A stretch of DNA of 64,000 nucleotides from Siphonodentalium dalli (lineage: Eukaryota; Mollusca; Scaphopoda; Gadilida; Siphonodentaliidae): assembly GCA_032622095.1 (NCBI GenBank), contig CP136065.1, forward strand, positions 242,895,530 through 242,959,529, written 5' to 3'. Below the pieces are notes generated by a model. That model ran no database searches and had not been told where the DNA came from. It worked only from the letters and a program-made list of their open reading frames with translations. Shown one piece after another: positions 37,592 to 49,526 of this stretch. The translations under genes were made by a program, and so were the position numbers. Positions within the stretch are counted from its first letter, which is position 1; every line of letters starts with the position of its first letter.

Positions 37592-40104
37592 ATTCTTTAG
37601 AAAGAAAAGTAGTTTATAAACAATTGTCTATGTTAGTGTGTGTATAACAAATATTGTGTAAATTTCAGCTTTACACCAGGGAGTAAATAAGTTTTTTGTT
37701 TCGCATAGCAAAATGCTATGCAAATCAGAAAACAGAAAAACGAATCAGTCATTTTGAATATATGCAATTGCAAACTTGATCTAGTTCATTAAAATTGTAC
37801 AGTTGATAGCAAAATGCTATAGGAATTATTAAATTGTAAAACAAAATTCAATATTTGATTAGCAAAATGCTAATCAATACCAATTATTGTATGCCCTACT
37901 TAACACTCTACCGTGGGTATAAATTTCTACTGTTGGCATAAATGTTCAAAGGTAATTTCATGGGTTAAACATTTTTACCGATAGTAATAAATCCCTTCTC
38001 TACATTACAATGCAATATATATTTAGGGCCAACAATTTGTAGATTCAAACCAGCTGTATCCCTTTGAGTAAACCTGTGTTTACAAGTGAAAATTTTGATA
38101 ATTTGTAATTTTGAGCTGACTTAAGGTTTGAACTTCTGACTTGCAAGATAGAAAATGGGACACATTTCATCATCTTTATCTCACAATTGGGAACCATGAA
38201 TTAAAGTTGCATTGGTTAAATTGAAGAAATGGAGATGAAATTTTCATATGAAGGAATATATTAGTCGTCCTGACAGGAGTTGTTTGGAACCTTCCAAATA
38301 ACAGCACTTGGATAGCAATCAATGAGTGCCTGATGTTTATCCTGATCATGATACTTAAAATACACATATAAAAATTATGATGTTGTTAATGCCTTCAAGC
38401 TATAAGCAGTAATGAGGATGAGATGTCAAGATGTGGGGATCCTGGACTTATCATCTGTACCGCACACAAAACTAGTTTATGCCATAACATATTAATCACA
38501 GGTTTACTCAGACTCCTTGAATTAATGAACAAGCCTGCGTGCGTAATTAAACTAACAATATTATTTGAAAAGTGAAAAGGTGCTGAAGAAATACTTTCTC
38601 ATCAAAGAACTTGAAGAAATCGAACAACAATGTTAATAGCACAAACAATGAAAATACAACTGTCAGACTACAGAACATCAATCGCAGATGAAACACAGAT
38701 CAAATATTAAGCCAAAACATAGAAGTGAACACTAATCCTAAATATAAGAATGTCTGTAGAACCTTCAAGAGCAAAACATAACAACCTGCTTTGATGAAAT
38801 TTTAACACCATATAGCTGCCTGAATGTAAGATTCAAGCTTATGTCCATTGACATGAGCTATTCCAAACAGAGACATGTAATTAATATTAGTCTCTAACTT
38901 ATCTGACATGGTTTATCAGATTAAAATGTGAATGCACCTAGTGGTCAACAACAATAATAAACAGATAGTGTTTTCCTCTGCTTGTAGATGTGTTAAAACA
39001 CAGATGTGTCACTGCCACACCATTTTAATTAATCATCTGTGAGAGAATGTAAATATAAGGTGCTGAGATAATCATCCATGAATTATTCTGGCATGGGCAG
39101 GCAATGGGCACCTTATGATTATGTCAATGTATAAGTTCAATTTAATTACTGCGGGTTTAGGAATAGAATTACTGATATCAAGTAAGGAGATACTGATAAG
39201 CTGATGATGATAATATTTGTTCTTTCTTTATGAGTTTGATGGGATATAACAACATTAGAAGGAAACAAGAGGTACGCTGTCGCATGGCATTTGCCCCCGA
39301 CCGTAGCAATTCGGATTAAGCATGGACGAAACTGCGGATATCCGAGGAGGTCTATAAAGGAGTTCGTACAATCATCACTTCTAGAAATTCCGGAAACCCA
39401 AAAAAAAAGCGATCCGGAAACCCCAAAACAAGCGAAAATTCTAATTTTCTAAGTTGAAAAAAGGGCCATAACTCGGGCAAAAATCAGATCATACCCAAAT
39501 TCGCACATGACATGTATGTTCATATAACTGATGCACAAAAATACGGGATTTGCAATCATACCACTAAAGCACACGCTATCATCTGGAAACCCAAAAACAA
39601 GAGAAAAATTGAATTTTCTAAGTAAAAAAAGGGCCATAACTCTGGTGAAAATGGGTGGACGAAACCCGCGCTATGCATGTAGCTGTTCCCCCATGCTGCT
39701 CTATCACAATATCAAATATCAGCTAAATCTGCCTAGCGGTTGCTGAACAATAATGCAAAATGTTTGTACGGACGGACAAAATTGAATTTTCTAAGTAAAA
39801 AAAGGGCCATAAGTCTGGTGAAAATGGGTGGACGAAACCCGCGCTATGCATGTAGCTGTTCCCCCACGCTGCTCTATCACCATACCAAATAAATGTTTGT
39901 ACGGACGTACGGACGGACGGAGACTATATACCCGCCGACTTCAAGTCGGGGGCATAATAAATGGGGATATCACATCAATATTAATAAAGATAACTTGAAA
40001 AAAGGGGCCATAAATATGAACATTGATTGCAGGAAAAATAAAGGAACTTGACAATAAAATACAAAGTTTTCAATCTGAATACCAGTCATCCAAGAAGCCT
40101 CCAT
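37592..40104. repeat. 2.76-kb tandem segmental duplication, copy 2 (shortened)
   Basis: Second copy, about 2,513 bp. It has a single copy of the 74-bp segment, so the shift to copy 1 changes from 2,760 to about 2,685 bp beyond 38,720, and two rather than three of the 172-bp internal units. The right end (CTCCATACCAAATATAAGC) falls inside another interspersed repeat, so repeat-mediated unequal exchange is a plausible origin. Confidence 0.93.
39292..39954. mobile_element. Fold-back/interspersed element, copy 2
   Basis: Same element within the second segmental copy, bounded by TGCCCCCGAC (39,292) and GTCGGGGGCA (ending 39,954), with two 172-bp internal units instead of three. Confidence 0.6.
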
Positions 40105-40400
40105 ACCAAATATAAGCTAAATAGTCCTGATGGTTCTTGAGATCATTTAAGAATAAATTACTATGACGGGAAAGAGTTATTTATGTCCCTGGTTCTGCCT
40201 TTATTTAACCCATTGACCCCATTTGAACAAATCTCCATACCAGTCACCTTGGGAACATCCACACAACATATGAATCCATTCAGTCCTATGGATCGGGAGA
40301 ACAGTATATTTCAATTCCAAGAAGTGCTGAAAGACGAATGGCTAGATGAAGGGACGGGTGGATGGACGATGGACGAGGAGTGTTTACTATAGCTCCAATT
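40105..40400. repeat. Interspersed repeat with GGACGATGGACGAGGAGTG tail, copy 1
   Basis: CCATACCAAATATAAGCTAA, a TCCCTGGTTCTGCC segment, ATGAATCCATTCAGTCCTAT and a tail GATGGACGATGGACGAGGAG. The same order of motifs recurs at 40,450-40,850, so these are two diverged members of one family. No open frame of note. Confidence 0.6.
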
Positions 40401-40449
40401 TCCATTTATAATTTTTTTTTTTAATTGAGCAATGAATTCAATGTAGAAT

Positions 40450-40850
40450 TTTTTTTCTAAGAGTTAAGTCCCTGGCTCCGCCCATATTTAACTCAGTGAT
40501 CTCATTTGAACAAATCTGAATCTCAGTCGTGTATGGACTCTCTATACCAAATATAAGCTAATTAGGCCCAATGGTTTTTGAGAAGAAAGTGATTTCAGAA
40601 TTACCATGGAGGGAAAGAGTTATGGCCCTGGTTTCGCAACTATCTGACTTGGAGACCTCATTTTAACAAATATGATTAACAGTTACCTAGGGAACATCGA
40701 CAAAAAAATATGAATCCATTCGGTCCTATGGAATTTTAGATGTTCAAAGAATTGTTGACGGACGGACGGATGGACGGACGACGGACGAGGAGTGATGGAT
40801 GACTATAACTCCACCGGAGACTTCGTCTCATGTGAGCTAAAAGATATGAA
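40450..40850. repeat. Interspersed repeat with GGACG tail, copy 2
   Basis: Diverged copy of the preceding repeat: CTATACCAAATATAAGCTAA, ATGAATCCATTCGGTCCTAT, then GACGGACGGACGGATGGACG and GACTATAACTCCACCGGAGA near the right end. Confidence 0.6.
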
Positions 40851-41439
40851 GAGATACGTGATTCATTTACCTCAAGTATGTTTTGATAATATACATATAC
40901 GCCTAAGTAGGGGTTCTGGATAATTGGATATAATCTTCTCCGTACTGCAAAGTGTTCCAGAATTTTACATCCACGGGATAACACAACGTTACGAAGTCCG
41001 TATAACCACTGCACAATGATCGTTGGACATGCATCAGCCCGTCTATGGTACTTCTATATGCACAATATAACTGTGCTGACGTGGCACAGTCTATTCCAGC
41101 ATCAAGAACTGCGTAGTAACTGAATGTGGCACATATAACGCTCTTTATACTATTACAATAATGCGAAACGCTCTTTAATGCTACGCCACAGGTCACCATA
41201 TTGTTTATTTTTCGCACATTATGTATCGTGGGAACCATTATATGCGTGTTGGTAGACCGAAATGATAAATTGCGGATACTTCTTCTTTTTCCGTTACAGT
41301 CCACCATCAACTTGCTGGTGATTATGACTAATATATGTTGGCAACGACTGGCGATAATTTCTCTTCAAGATTAGGGTTTGTAATAATATAATTGTAATTG
41401 ATTTGATTTGAATTTGAATTTGGAAGTCATGATTAGTTG
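40851..41439. other. Unassigned stretch
   Basis: A 135-codon minus-strand frame (40,903-41,310) is open here, but it has no motif I recognise and no convincing splice sites or composition bias. I see no repeat structure. Treated as intergenic. Confidence 0.3.
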
Positions 41440-41690
41440 ATTGGATTCTTTACGGGTCGAATGGGTTTTCTGGGACGTCCAGCATGGATTTAGTTGGTTC
41501 ATCATCCTGGTCCTGAACTCATCGACTGGAATGATGGTGACTATTTCAGTTGGTATAGCATTCCATTCACTTGTCAGGTCTGGGTGAACCTGAAATGTAG
41601 CTACTATTAGCTAGAACTAGCTATTATTGCTCGTTCTGGCTATTAAAAATCGGTCTGCATTGGGTTTGTGTGAATGCCTGATGTAAACAA
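41440..41690 (-). pseudogene. LINE-type reverse transcriptase C-terminal remnant
   Basis: The minus strand reads HPDLTSEWNAIPTEIVTIIP followed by VDEFRTRMMNQL. This matches the usual ending of non-LTR retrotransposon polymerase proteins (pattern: x-WNALP-x-IV-x-A-x-S-x-x-x-F-x-x-x-L). Upstream in the same frame, RHSHKPNADRFLIARTSNN corresponds to the preceding arginine-rich piece, but two stops lie between. Only about 80 residues are visible and no catalytic YxDD motif is present, so this is a short dead fragment. Confidence 0.45.
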
Positions 41691-42316
41691 GATTTTTCCG
41701 AATGTCAACCACCACCGAATCTGATTCGGCAGATTGAATAACGGATTTAGACGAAGATTTCCGAAACTCTGAGTCCAACTTTTTATCGGAAAATAGACTA
41801 AAAGACCAGAGAATTCAGCTTAACTATATTTATAATGTGAGTATTTTAATAACCGCCTGTTATTCATCTTTTTGTGTCAGAATCTTCAGCCCATGGTCTG
41901 ACAATATTCGCCATTTTGATCAAGATATATCACGTGATTTAAATGACCAATCGAATTTAAGAAATAAGATTTTAATCGATATTACTCCTACTTACCTCGT
42001 CGGTTTAAAAAACTACGGAAAGCCGATTCGTTATACAATACAGTTTTAAATAATTACACTCTAATTCGGATATTAATTAATACACAGAGACAACAAAGTG
42101 TGCATTGGATGTTTAAAGGCAGGAACAAAAGCATTCGTTGCTATAACCTGGAATAGATTATTGCTATGAGATACAAATTGTCGAAATGGCAATGATTTGC
42201 ACACGTGGGTGACGATAATGACATTCCTCTTGAATAATGTATTGATATATTAGCAAAGAAATACTATTGAAGCAGTTATATGATAAATTGATGAAAATAT
42301 TTATATATTGTAGATC
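41691..42316. other. Upstream region of DUF6589-like gene
   Basis: AT-rich, with no recognised element. The bases just before the proposed ATG (TATATTGTAG then ATC) could be a 3' splice site, so an additional 5' exon may lie in or beyond this stretch. Confidence 0.3.
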
Positions 42317-42509
42317 ATGTCAGGGAAGCGAGGAAGACCGACAACGGTTGGCACATGCGGTTGCAATAAGCATGAAGAATTTACCAGTTCATTGGCAACT
42401 CCATCGTATGTAGTAGAAAAGATCACCAGCGGAAGAATTAAAAAGAAGATCATCAATGTGCTGAAACAACATGGCCATATCACTGCACACCAGCTGTTTC
42501 TGTGTACAG
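42317..42509 (+). CDS. Exon 1 of DUF6589-like gene
   Basis: Starts at ATC-ATG-TCAGGG with MSGKRGRPTTVGTCGCNKHE, then a basic helical stretch (KITSGRIKKKIINVLKQHGH), and ends ACAG before the strong donor GTAAGT. Phase 1. A CGC pair near the start could bind metal. Confidence 0.6.
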
Positions 42510-42816
42510 GTAAGTGCTGTTTTTTTGACACACATTAATTACTTTTGATACATGTGAGCATAATGACTGGTTATCATCTTAAGTAGCTAACTAAATGGGT
42601 AGCTTTTGTGAGTCAAACATTATGAGTACCTGCATTTACAATAGAACCCAAGTCCCTCCCCCAATCAACGACGCTACTGTTCCAGGCCATATCAACGGAA
42701 ATTACGATTACAGTTGTGTGACATTAAATATACCGGTAAATAATTAGTTGTCAACTTATATGTTTGTAATGTTTCACTTTAATATATTTCTCTTTTTTTA
42801 TTTTTGCATTAAATAG

Positions 42817-42941
42817 GTTGTGCCGCATATGCAGAAGAAAACTTGCTGGGAGAGATTACATCCGAAGCAATGATGGTGGATACCGACCAAACTACGATGC
42901 CAAGCGTAGTGACAAGAATCCGAGAATGCGACGATTCCGAG
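42817..42941 (+). CDS. Exon 2 of DUF6589-like gene
   Basis: Follows a pyrimidine-rich tract and AAATAG acceptor. Joined to exon 1 it reads GCAAYAEENLLGEITSEAMM and ends in RECDDSE before donor GTTTGT, in phase 0. Confidence 0.6.
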
Positions 42942-43463
42942 GTTTGTTCAGTAGTGTCTAAATAATGTCACCAAAAAGCATAGCATCTCAATTGAGTTAT
43001 TTCAGTTGTGCATACTGAGAAAAATACGGATGCATGTGCCTATAATTGAAGCAGATGTCGTTAACAATAAAAATTCCACTATTCCACAAACTGACATATA
43101 AAGAGTAACTATAGCTACCCCCTGTGGTATACTGTATATTGTTATGCATTAATGGCATACAACTGTATATAGGGATACTATTTCCATGTAAAATTTGATA
43201 TAGGTTTGTGGTTTTCGTTGATAAGGTATTCAATTGTGGTAGAGCACAGGGGTGGGTCTTCAGTGAACCATCATGCTATATCACAAACATTTGTGGGGCT
43301 CTGAGTCCAAACATCATTCTGGCATGGTCTATGGAAACACTAAGCCTACCTTAAAAGTCTTCTATATATTTATTCGTCCTCATTTATCAAACGGAACACA
43401 TCGACAGTCACACAATTACGACCGATGGTTCAAATATTATGATGTATTTATCTTTTGTTTCAG

Positions 43464-43728
43464 ATAACCGATATAGCAGCAGCTCTTGGCGAACGCCTGT
43501 CTGGTTCTGTGTTTGAAGACACTAAAAATCTGCGTCATCGAGCAGATGATATTAAGTTGATGATCGAACCGAAGCACTTTCTTGCAGCAGCAAACCAAGC
43601 CATCATAGCCTTTTTGGCAGCAGTAACGGCGGTCAACATCAACAGTCGGGAAACTCCACCGAAAAAACTCTTATCTCTGGCGCTGGCGTATGATCAAATC
43701 TTGTACACAGGATCCCTCAATTTTATAG
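43464..43728 (+). CDS. Exon 3 of DUF6589-like gene
   Basis: Acceptor TTTGTTTCAG. Reads ITDIAAALGERLSGSVFEDT, a helical segment AAANQAIIAFLAAVTAVNI, and LALAYDQILYTGSLNFIG. Donor GTTGAATG is weak but gives a phase-1 junction compatible with exon 4 (G + GTCCT). Confidence 0.6.
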
Positions 43729-44080
43729 GTTGAATGCAAATAATCATCGAGAAAACGCATTGCTTGATACACGAGTGGTGAGCCGGCTACATATGGGATT
43801 AATGTATAACCCCGTATTCAACATGTTATGCCAATGAAGTAGCCATCACCATAATGTAACCAATTGCATGACAGTTTAAAAACAAAATGCTGATAAAATG
43901 TCCAGACAAAATTGTGTCCATGGACAGACGGATTGAATGGACAGACGGACGAACTAACTGAACATTATTATCTTCACGTGCAGTACAATACATAGAGTAG
44001 AATGTAATTTCTACATGTGTAATTGTGGAAGCTAACCAGCGTTGTATTCATACAAGATTTGTCTATATGCTCTTTTTCAG

Positions 44081-45637
44081 GTCCTATATCTTTCTTCATC
44101 ACAATCATAACATATTTCGTCACTGCAAGCAAAACATCAACATCAACATCAACATCAGCGCACCAATCAGACCATCAGCAGCGTACAAGTCAATCTTGAA
44201 ATGGTTTAACATTTTATCAGCCAAACCACTGCCAACACCACAAGAAGGATCTGTGATAACATTTGTGGACAACAACCAGGTCGTTGGAAAGCGCTGGAAG
44301 GTTTCAGCTGATTCTAAGGCAGAAGTCAGCGTCACCACAACTCTCGTCCACTTCATCCCGAATTTTCAACTCAACATGCAATTCAATATCGACCTCTCTC
44401 CAGCACATTGGCTAAATTTTAAAAACTTTAACTCCATTCGCAAACTTCCATCTGTCAACACTACCTGCCGATCCATTATTTCATCTTTCCGAAACAAGTT
44501 TCTATCTGAGCGCATTGCGGCTGTACATCGTGACCAACGACACAACAACGGTTTATACACAGACAGCATCGATGCATCGATCATCAGTGACCCATCAGCC
44601 GCAGACTTGCCGCACTCCGATCAACCCACCGACCCTTATGCCGAAGTACCAGAGTTTCACCAGCCACCACCTCAGGTAATCCTAGGAGATCCGATAATGC
44701 TAAATCCGTCACCCCACCAGTCGATCATGGATGTACTACAGGAAATCCAACTCCGCCTGTTAACACATCGATCGTGGACAATTGTTGGTGGTGATGGTGT
44801 TCCATTTCTCGCCATCTGTAAATTGATCGACACTATATATAAATGTCCAATATGTCAGGAACTCATTAACGGAGAAGAGACGTGCAACAAGCACCTGAAA
44901 TCTTCTCACGACACCTCCATTGCCAAAGACATCATCACTCATCATCGTTGCTTCAGAGCAACATCATCCCAGTAGCGGGGCTCGGCCACTTGGAAATTAA
45001 CACATTACGCCTGCTTTTCCGACTGCTGTGGGATGTTATTCTGGTGGACCTGGCGAAGATGCTCGGCTTTAACTCACCAAAGGCGTTAGCAACTTGCCGA
45101 GCTGCTTCCAATCATCACAAGTCTTGGCAGATACTGCAGATCTTTCTTCATGGTACAGCTGACGAACTCCTTCCTTTCTGCCGTTTTTGTCTAACACGCT
45201 GCATACCACCAACACTAGAGAACTACAACCAATGGATCAACACAGTAAGAAACCCTAACTATGCCTTTATGAACGAAAACGTCTTGGAGTATATCTATAC
45301 GCTCCATCTGTTCCGCTCTGCCGTCCGTCGAAATAATTCTGTTCTGATCAACCTCACAAAACTGAAACTATCACCTCTCTTCTATGGCACATTCCATCCA
45401 CACTATCAGGAACTTCTGCTGCGGGAACGAATGACCATCGCACAAGCGCCAACAGATGTCTCCACCTTTCTGATCAAAACCCAATCGATGAGTGTCTCTG
45501 GACATCCCAGCCAAGGCGAAGATGGTGAATTCATCCTTGAAAGCAGAAATCGACGGATTAAAATGTGTTTGCCACCGGGTGTGCCCGACGAACGTAGATG
45601 GGTGAGAGCATCGAGGACCTTTGATGTGGTGGAAGAG
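44081..45637 (+). pseudogene. Exon 4, large exon with two frame changes
   Basis: Acceptor CTCTTTTTCAG. The phase dictated by exon 3 gives PISFFITIITYFVTASK, then a threonine-serine run from a CATCAA hexanucleotide repeat, and a stop at about 44,200. A different frame is open from before the repeat to 44,975 (YKSILKWFNILSAKPLPTPQ, WTIVGGDGVPF, the CPIC...H finger). A third is open from 44,882 to 45,637 (LGHLEINTLRLLF through RRWVRASRTFDVVEE), ending at donor GTGAAT in phase 0. All three parts belong in sequence to one protein, so one indel lies at or near the hexanucleotide repeat and one near 44,950. Confidence 0.6.
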
Positions 45638-46435
45638 GTGAATATAATTATCTTACAAAACGTCGCTCATCTACTAACTTCACAACGTATGTCACTAATA
45701 TGTGCTTCTTGGTACAATCACGAGGTTTGCACCACAATCACCAACTGCTCGCAATACTATCTAGAGATCACTGTTTTTCTGCCGGTAAATTCAGCCATCT
45801 GCAGGTCTTGAACGCACATCAGTATTATTTCTAGGTCAGTTTTCGACTGAATTTGTACAATGCTATTATTTAACAACCAATACGCGAATATCAAAGAAAC
45901 CATGAGCCGTAGTAAATGCGTGGCATAGCTCGCTGCAAACACCATGACAGGCTTTAACGCTGCCATAATAAATACGATGAAATTCAGCAAGTTCAACGGA
46001 GGTCGGCGTGTATTGTGTAAGATATACTGCATAAGTTCAGAATCTCCATTGGCAATCATAATCGTGCTATTGATTGTGTGTTCCGATCAAATTTGATTAC
46101 GACATTCACAATTCTACATAATAATAGTAATATTGAACCAACCACGTTTTTTTCCATAAGAACGCTGAGACACACGACTGTGGATGGAATATCCGCATAG
46201 GAACTAACCCGTGCGCTTCCTCACATTGTGTATGTGTGAAGTGGAAGTATCATCATCATCAACAGCAATAATAACAATAATGATAACAATAATAATACTA
46301 ACAACAACAACAACAACAACATCATCATCAACACAACAGAATGATCAGGATCACCAACGAAGTCTACACAACCAAATCCATTGCTATTGGAAAACATCAT
46401 TTGCAAAAAGAGTAAAGATGAACTACTAGAAACAT
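45638..46435. other. Intron 4, left part, with trinucleotide-rich tract
   Basis: No exon recognised. 46,249-46,335 is low-complexity CAT/CAA/ATAACA repeat, which produces spurious Thr- or Leu-rich open frames on both strands. Confidence 0.5.
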
Positions 46436-47585
46436 TTATTGTTTTGCATCATACAACAGATGCCGATGGTATCTGCACGCCCAATTGATTTTATTTCTGA
46501 TGACTTTATGGTCACCGAAGATTCCCACGCAGCCCGAGTGTACCCACTTATTGCACCCCGTCATACCACGGCACTCTAGCCACACCCACCAATGTTTTTG
46601 TCCGCTGGTGTGTCGTGTGTTACCCCACACATCTTGCAGTCGTGGTAACCACTTAGCTCATGTTCTTCGGCCTCAGTCTGTGTCTTCTCTGCGAAGTGTT
46701 TAATGGTGGGATCGATTGGACCAATCTGCAATTACAGTAATGTTCAAATCATTACACATTAATACATAAAAAACATGAGGGAATTCATAATTTCAAATAT
46801 TATTAATTTGCTCATTGGGTGAGGACGGTGGAGCGTTGGTGTTTATGGAGTACATCCGAACTCGTCTTCCCTTTACAGCAAATGAAATGAAATATATATT
46901 ATCGGTTGAGTGACAGCTACCTAAATATTAGTTAGTATGAATGTTTATAATAAGACTATGGTTCAAACTTACAGACGCTGACGTTGATGGCCCTGCCGTA
47001 CCTGGAGCAGATGGCTCGGGTGTGACGGGATCAGTTGTCGGTGATGATGCGTCTGTTATTGTTGAATTAAGAACATGTAAACATGTGGATAATTAATTGT
47101 TGCGCACTAGTGTTTTCCATTGACTACAATTCCTGATACATCATCATTTTCTACAAATTATATGAACAAATACCAGAGGAATTCCTATCATTTGCTTGCC
47201 TAATAACCACACTGGTCAATGGTTACAATCCGTGTGAAGAAATATACGGTGAAAATAGATACATTAATAACTATACCTGCTCATCCCTGTTTAATTTGTC
47301 CATATCTATCCGTGCATGTGTGAAGCAACTACTGCCTTTTGGTGTGCATTCCTGTAATATACAAAGAGTTCAGTTTAACTCGGATTGCCAAAACTTTTGA
47401 GAGTTAAATTGTTGTTAATTACCAATATAAGCATGCATATCACCACAGTTCTAGTATACAATTGTGCATTATACTAACCTTGAAAACCTCCGCCCATTCA
47501 ATGGTGCCCAATGGTAACTTCTGCCAGACGGCACCCGCAATGAGAGAAAAACTTCGCTGCCAGTCATGACAGCAAGCTCGAAGGC
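46436..47585 (-). pseudogene. Nested minus-strand gene with PHD-like finger
   Basis: Lies wholly inside intron 4 of the plus-strand gene. Probable exons on the minus strand are 47,585-47,479 (GLRACCHDWQRSFSLIAGAV and LGTIEWAEVFK), 47,351-47,277 (ECTPKGSSCFTHARIDMDKL, exactly 25 codons), 47,052-46,973 (Pro/Ser/Thr-rich linker DPVTPEPSAPGTAGPSTSAS) and 46,725-46,436. The last exon starts IGPIDPTIKHFAEKTQTEAE, then HDCKMCGVTHD. After a TAG at 46,576-46,578, in another frame, come LECRGMTGCNKWVHSGCVG and INWACRYH. The Cys/His order resembles a PHD or related zinc finger. The phase between the second and third exons does not fit, so an exon may be missing. The gene's 5' end is not identified. Confidence 0.4.
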
Positions 47586-47800
47586 CTTCAAGAACAAAGC
47601 CATAATTATATTGCAGTATTACAATGAAAACACATAAGGGTTAACTCAGATCAAACATTTTGAATGTGTGCCATACTTTTGTGGAAAAGAGTCTACTCTA
47701 TAAAATAATAAGCATGTCCATGTCACATAATGCTCACTGTTATGTTCACTTTAACAAAATATCGTTTAACACTAATCACATACTTATAATTTTGGTACAG

Positions 47801-47980
47801 GCAATGAAGACTTTCAAGGGGAGGATATGTGGCAGGAACTCCATCGACATTTTCGATTTACCATCTGAGAATGACGGTGTCATTGAGTTTGAAATGGATG
47901 ATGATGCCGACAGTGAAGATTTGCCAACCATCAGAACTGAAAGCCAGCATCAAGTTCGTCAGAGGCCCATTGCTCGAGAG
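47801..47980 (+). CDS. Exon 5 of DUF6589-like gene
   Basis: 180 bp, exactly 60 codons, phase 0 at both ends, acceptor TTTTGGTACAG and donor GTATCT. Encodes AMKTFKGRICGRNSIDIFDL then an acidic stretch (EFEMDDDADSEDLP) and ends RQRPIARE. Confidence 0.6.
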
Positions 47981-48429
47981 GTATCTATGTTTGTCACAAA
48001 TAGTTATTCTCGAACTGGTGCCTATTGGTAATGCCATGCTAACCCTAGAGGCTATATGTTAGTTATGTATATAATATATATAACATTATGATTTAACTTA
48101 ACTACACATATAACATGATTTTTGTGTGGTATTATTAATGCGATAATATTATATCACGTAGTCTAGCATTTCACTCTCCCCTTCAGAACATTGGAACGAT
48201 TAATTTGTATGCCAGCCATTGGATATCTATTTTGTAATTCTCCCTTGCCATGTCGAAGAATATTATCTTTTCCTTATTCTCTTTAGTCGATTATCAATGT
48301 CAAATCCATAAGGGTGAGTATGTGCTCATGACCATTGACCATACAAAGACTTAGAATATCAAAAATAACAAACCACATTTACATACATTTCACAGCAATT
48401 TACAATTAGGTATGTATTTCGCAAATTAG

Positions 48430-48905
48430 GTTCTTCGATGGAGACAGGAACTGAGGAAGACTGGATACCTACTCAACGATCCACAATCCAGACTACCTCA
48501 TACAAGTATGGGCGGTGTGGAACTGAGTAGCCAGTTGGAGCATTTCAACAACTTTTGCTCCGACTCCATGTCTTCCTACTATTCAAACTCCATCGAGAAA
48601 GCCAAATTCGGCATGCCAGACAGCAATGGGACTCTGACCATCACTCAAGAGGAAGAAGAGGCTGCAAAAGATATTTGCAATAAGAAGAAACCGGAATTGG
48701 TCAAGATGGCGACACCAATCTTGAAACAGATGCGAATGAGTGGGTATGTCGAGGAAAGCTATGGGATGAAAGTCAGATGGGATCAGGGAGTGAAACGGGC
48801 ATTAAAAAAAGACTTGGTGCTCTTCGTTAAAGATTTGCAGGAGATGGTGAAGGAGCAGCAATTAAGGGTAGATGAGCATATGCGCCAGATGTGTCCTGGG
48901 CAGAG
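48430..48905 (+). CDS. Exon 6 of DUF6589-like gene
   Basis: Acceptor GCAAATTAG. Opens VLRWRQELRKTGYLLNDPQS, includes HTSMGGVELSSQLEHFNNF, an EEEEAAKD acidic stretch, and a helical basic C-terminal part (VKRALKKDLVLFVKDLQEMV). A strong donor CAGAG-GTGAGT ends it in phase 2. If unspliced, the frame stops at 48,909. Confidence 0.6.
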
Positions 48906-49526
48906 GTGAGTTTTCAGTGTCATTGAACAAGTCCATTAGTAATAATACATGAGACATACGATCAGTTCTGTCTATCAATCTTATATAGTAAATGTTTATG
49001 ATGTCCCATCTGTGTATAGTTGTCAAGTAAACACATGGTGGAGTCCGCAATTTCTCATATATGTTTTGTAAAGTCCAGAAAACTTAAAAAAATATTTGGG
49101 AGTTTAATCAGACTTACTTTAATAAATATGGTATCTTTCCTCCCACTGAGCTGGTTATTTCGTTTTTCATTCTTGGCCACAAATTTCACTGGTATTTCCC
49201 CCCTGTGGTGTTCGACGGCCCTAGAAGACTGCCCCACTTGGTTTTTGCCCTGGTTAAATTTCGGGTGTACATCTAGTAAGCGACTCTGATATGGAGAAAT
49301 ATTAAGTATCAACATTGAACATCATCATAGTTTACACACGTTTCTACATGTAAGAAAACATCATTTAAATTCTCACTCCAACCTCTTTTACCCCAAAACA
49401 CATTGATTGTATCTTTTACTATACAATTCGTTCTCTTAAATGTCTCGTAGACAAGAAAAAGGACGCATATTGATATGTTTACACTACCACTGTTTTCAGT
49501 AAATTAAATATTTTTTGTCGTTACAG

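Noticed and set aside
40903-41310. 135-residue minus-strand open frame
   Set aside because: No recognisable domain, partner exon or composition bias; consistent with chance in this length of sequence.
45757-46429. Open frames on both strands over a CAT/CAA-rich tract
   Set aside because: Low-complexity trinucleotide repeats generate Leu-, Ile- and Thr-rich frames; no conserved features.
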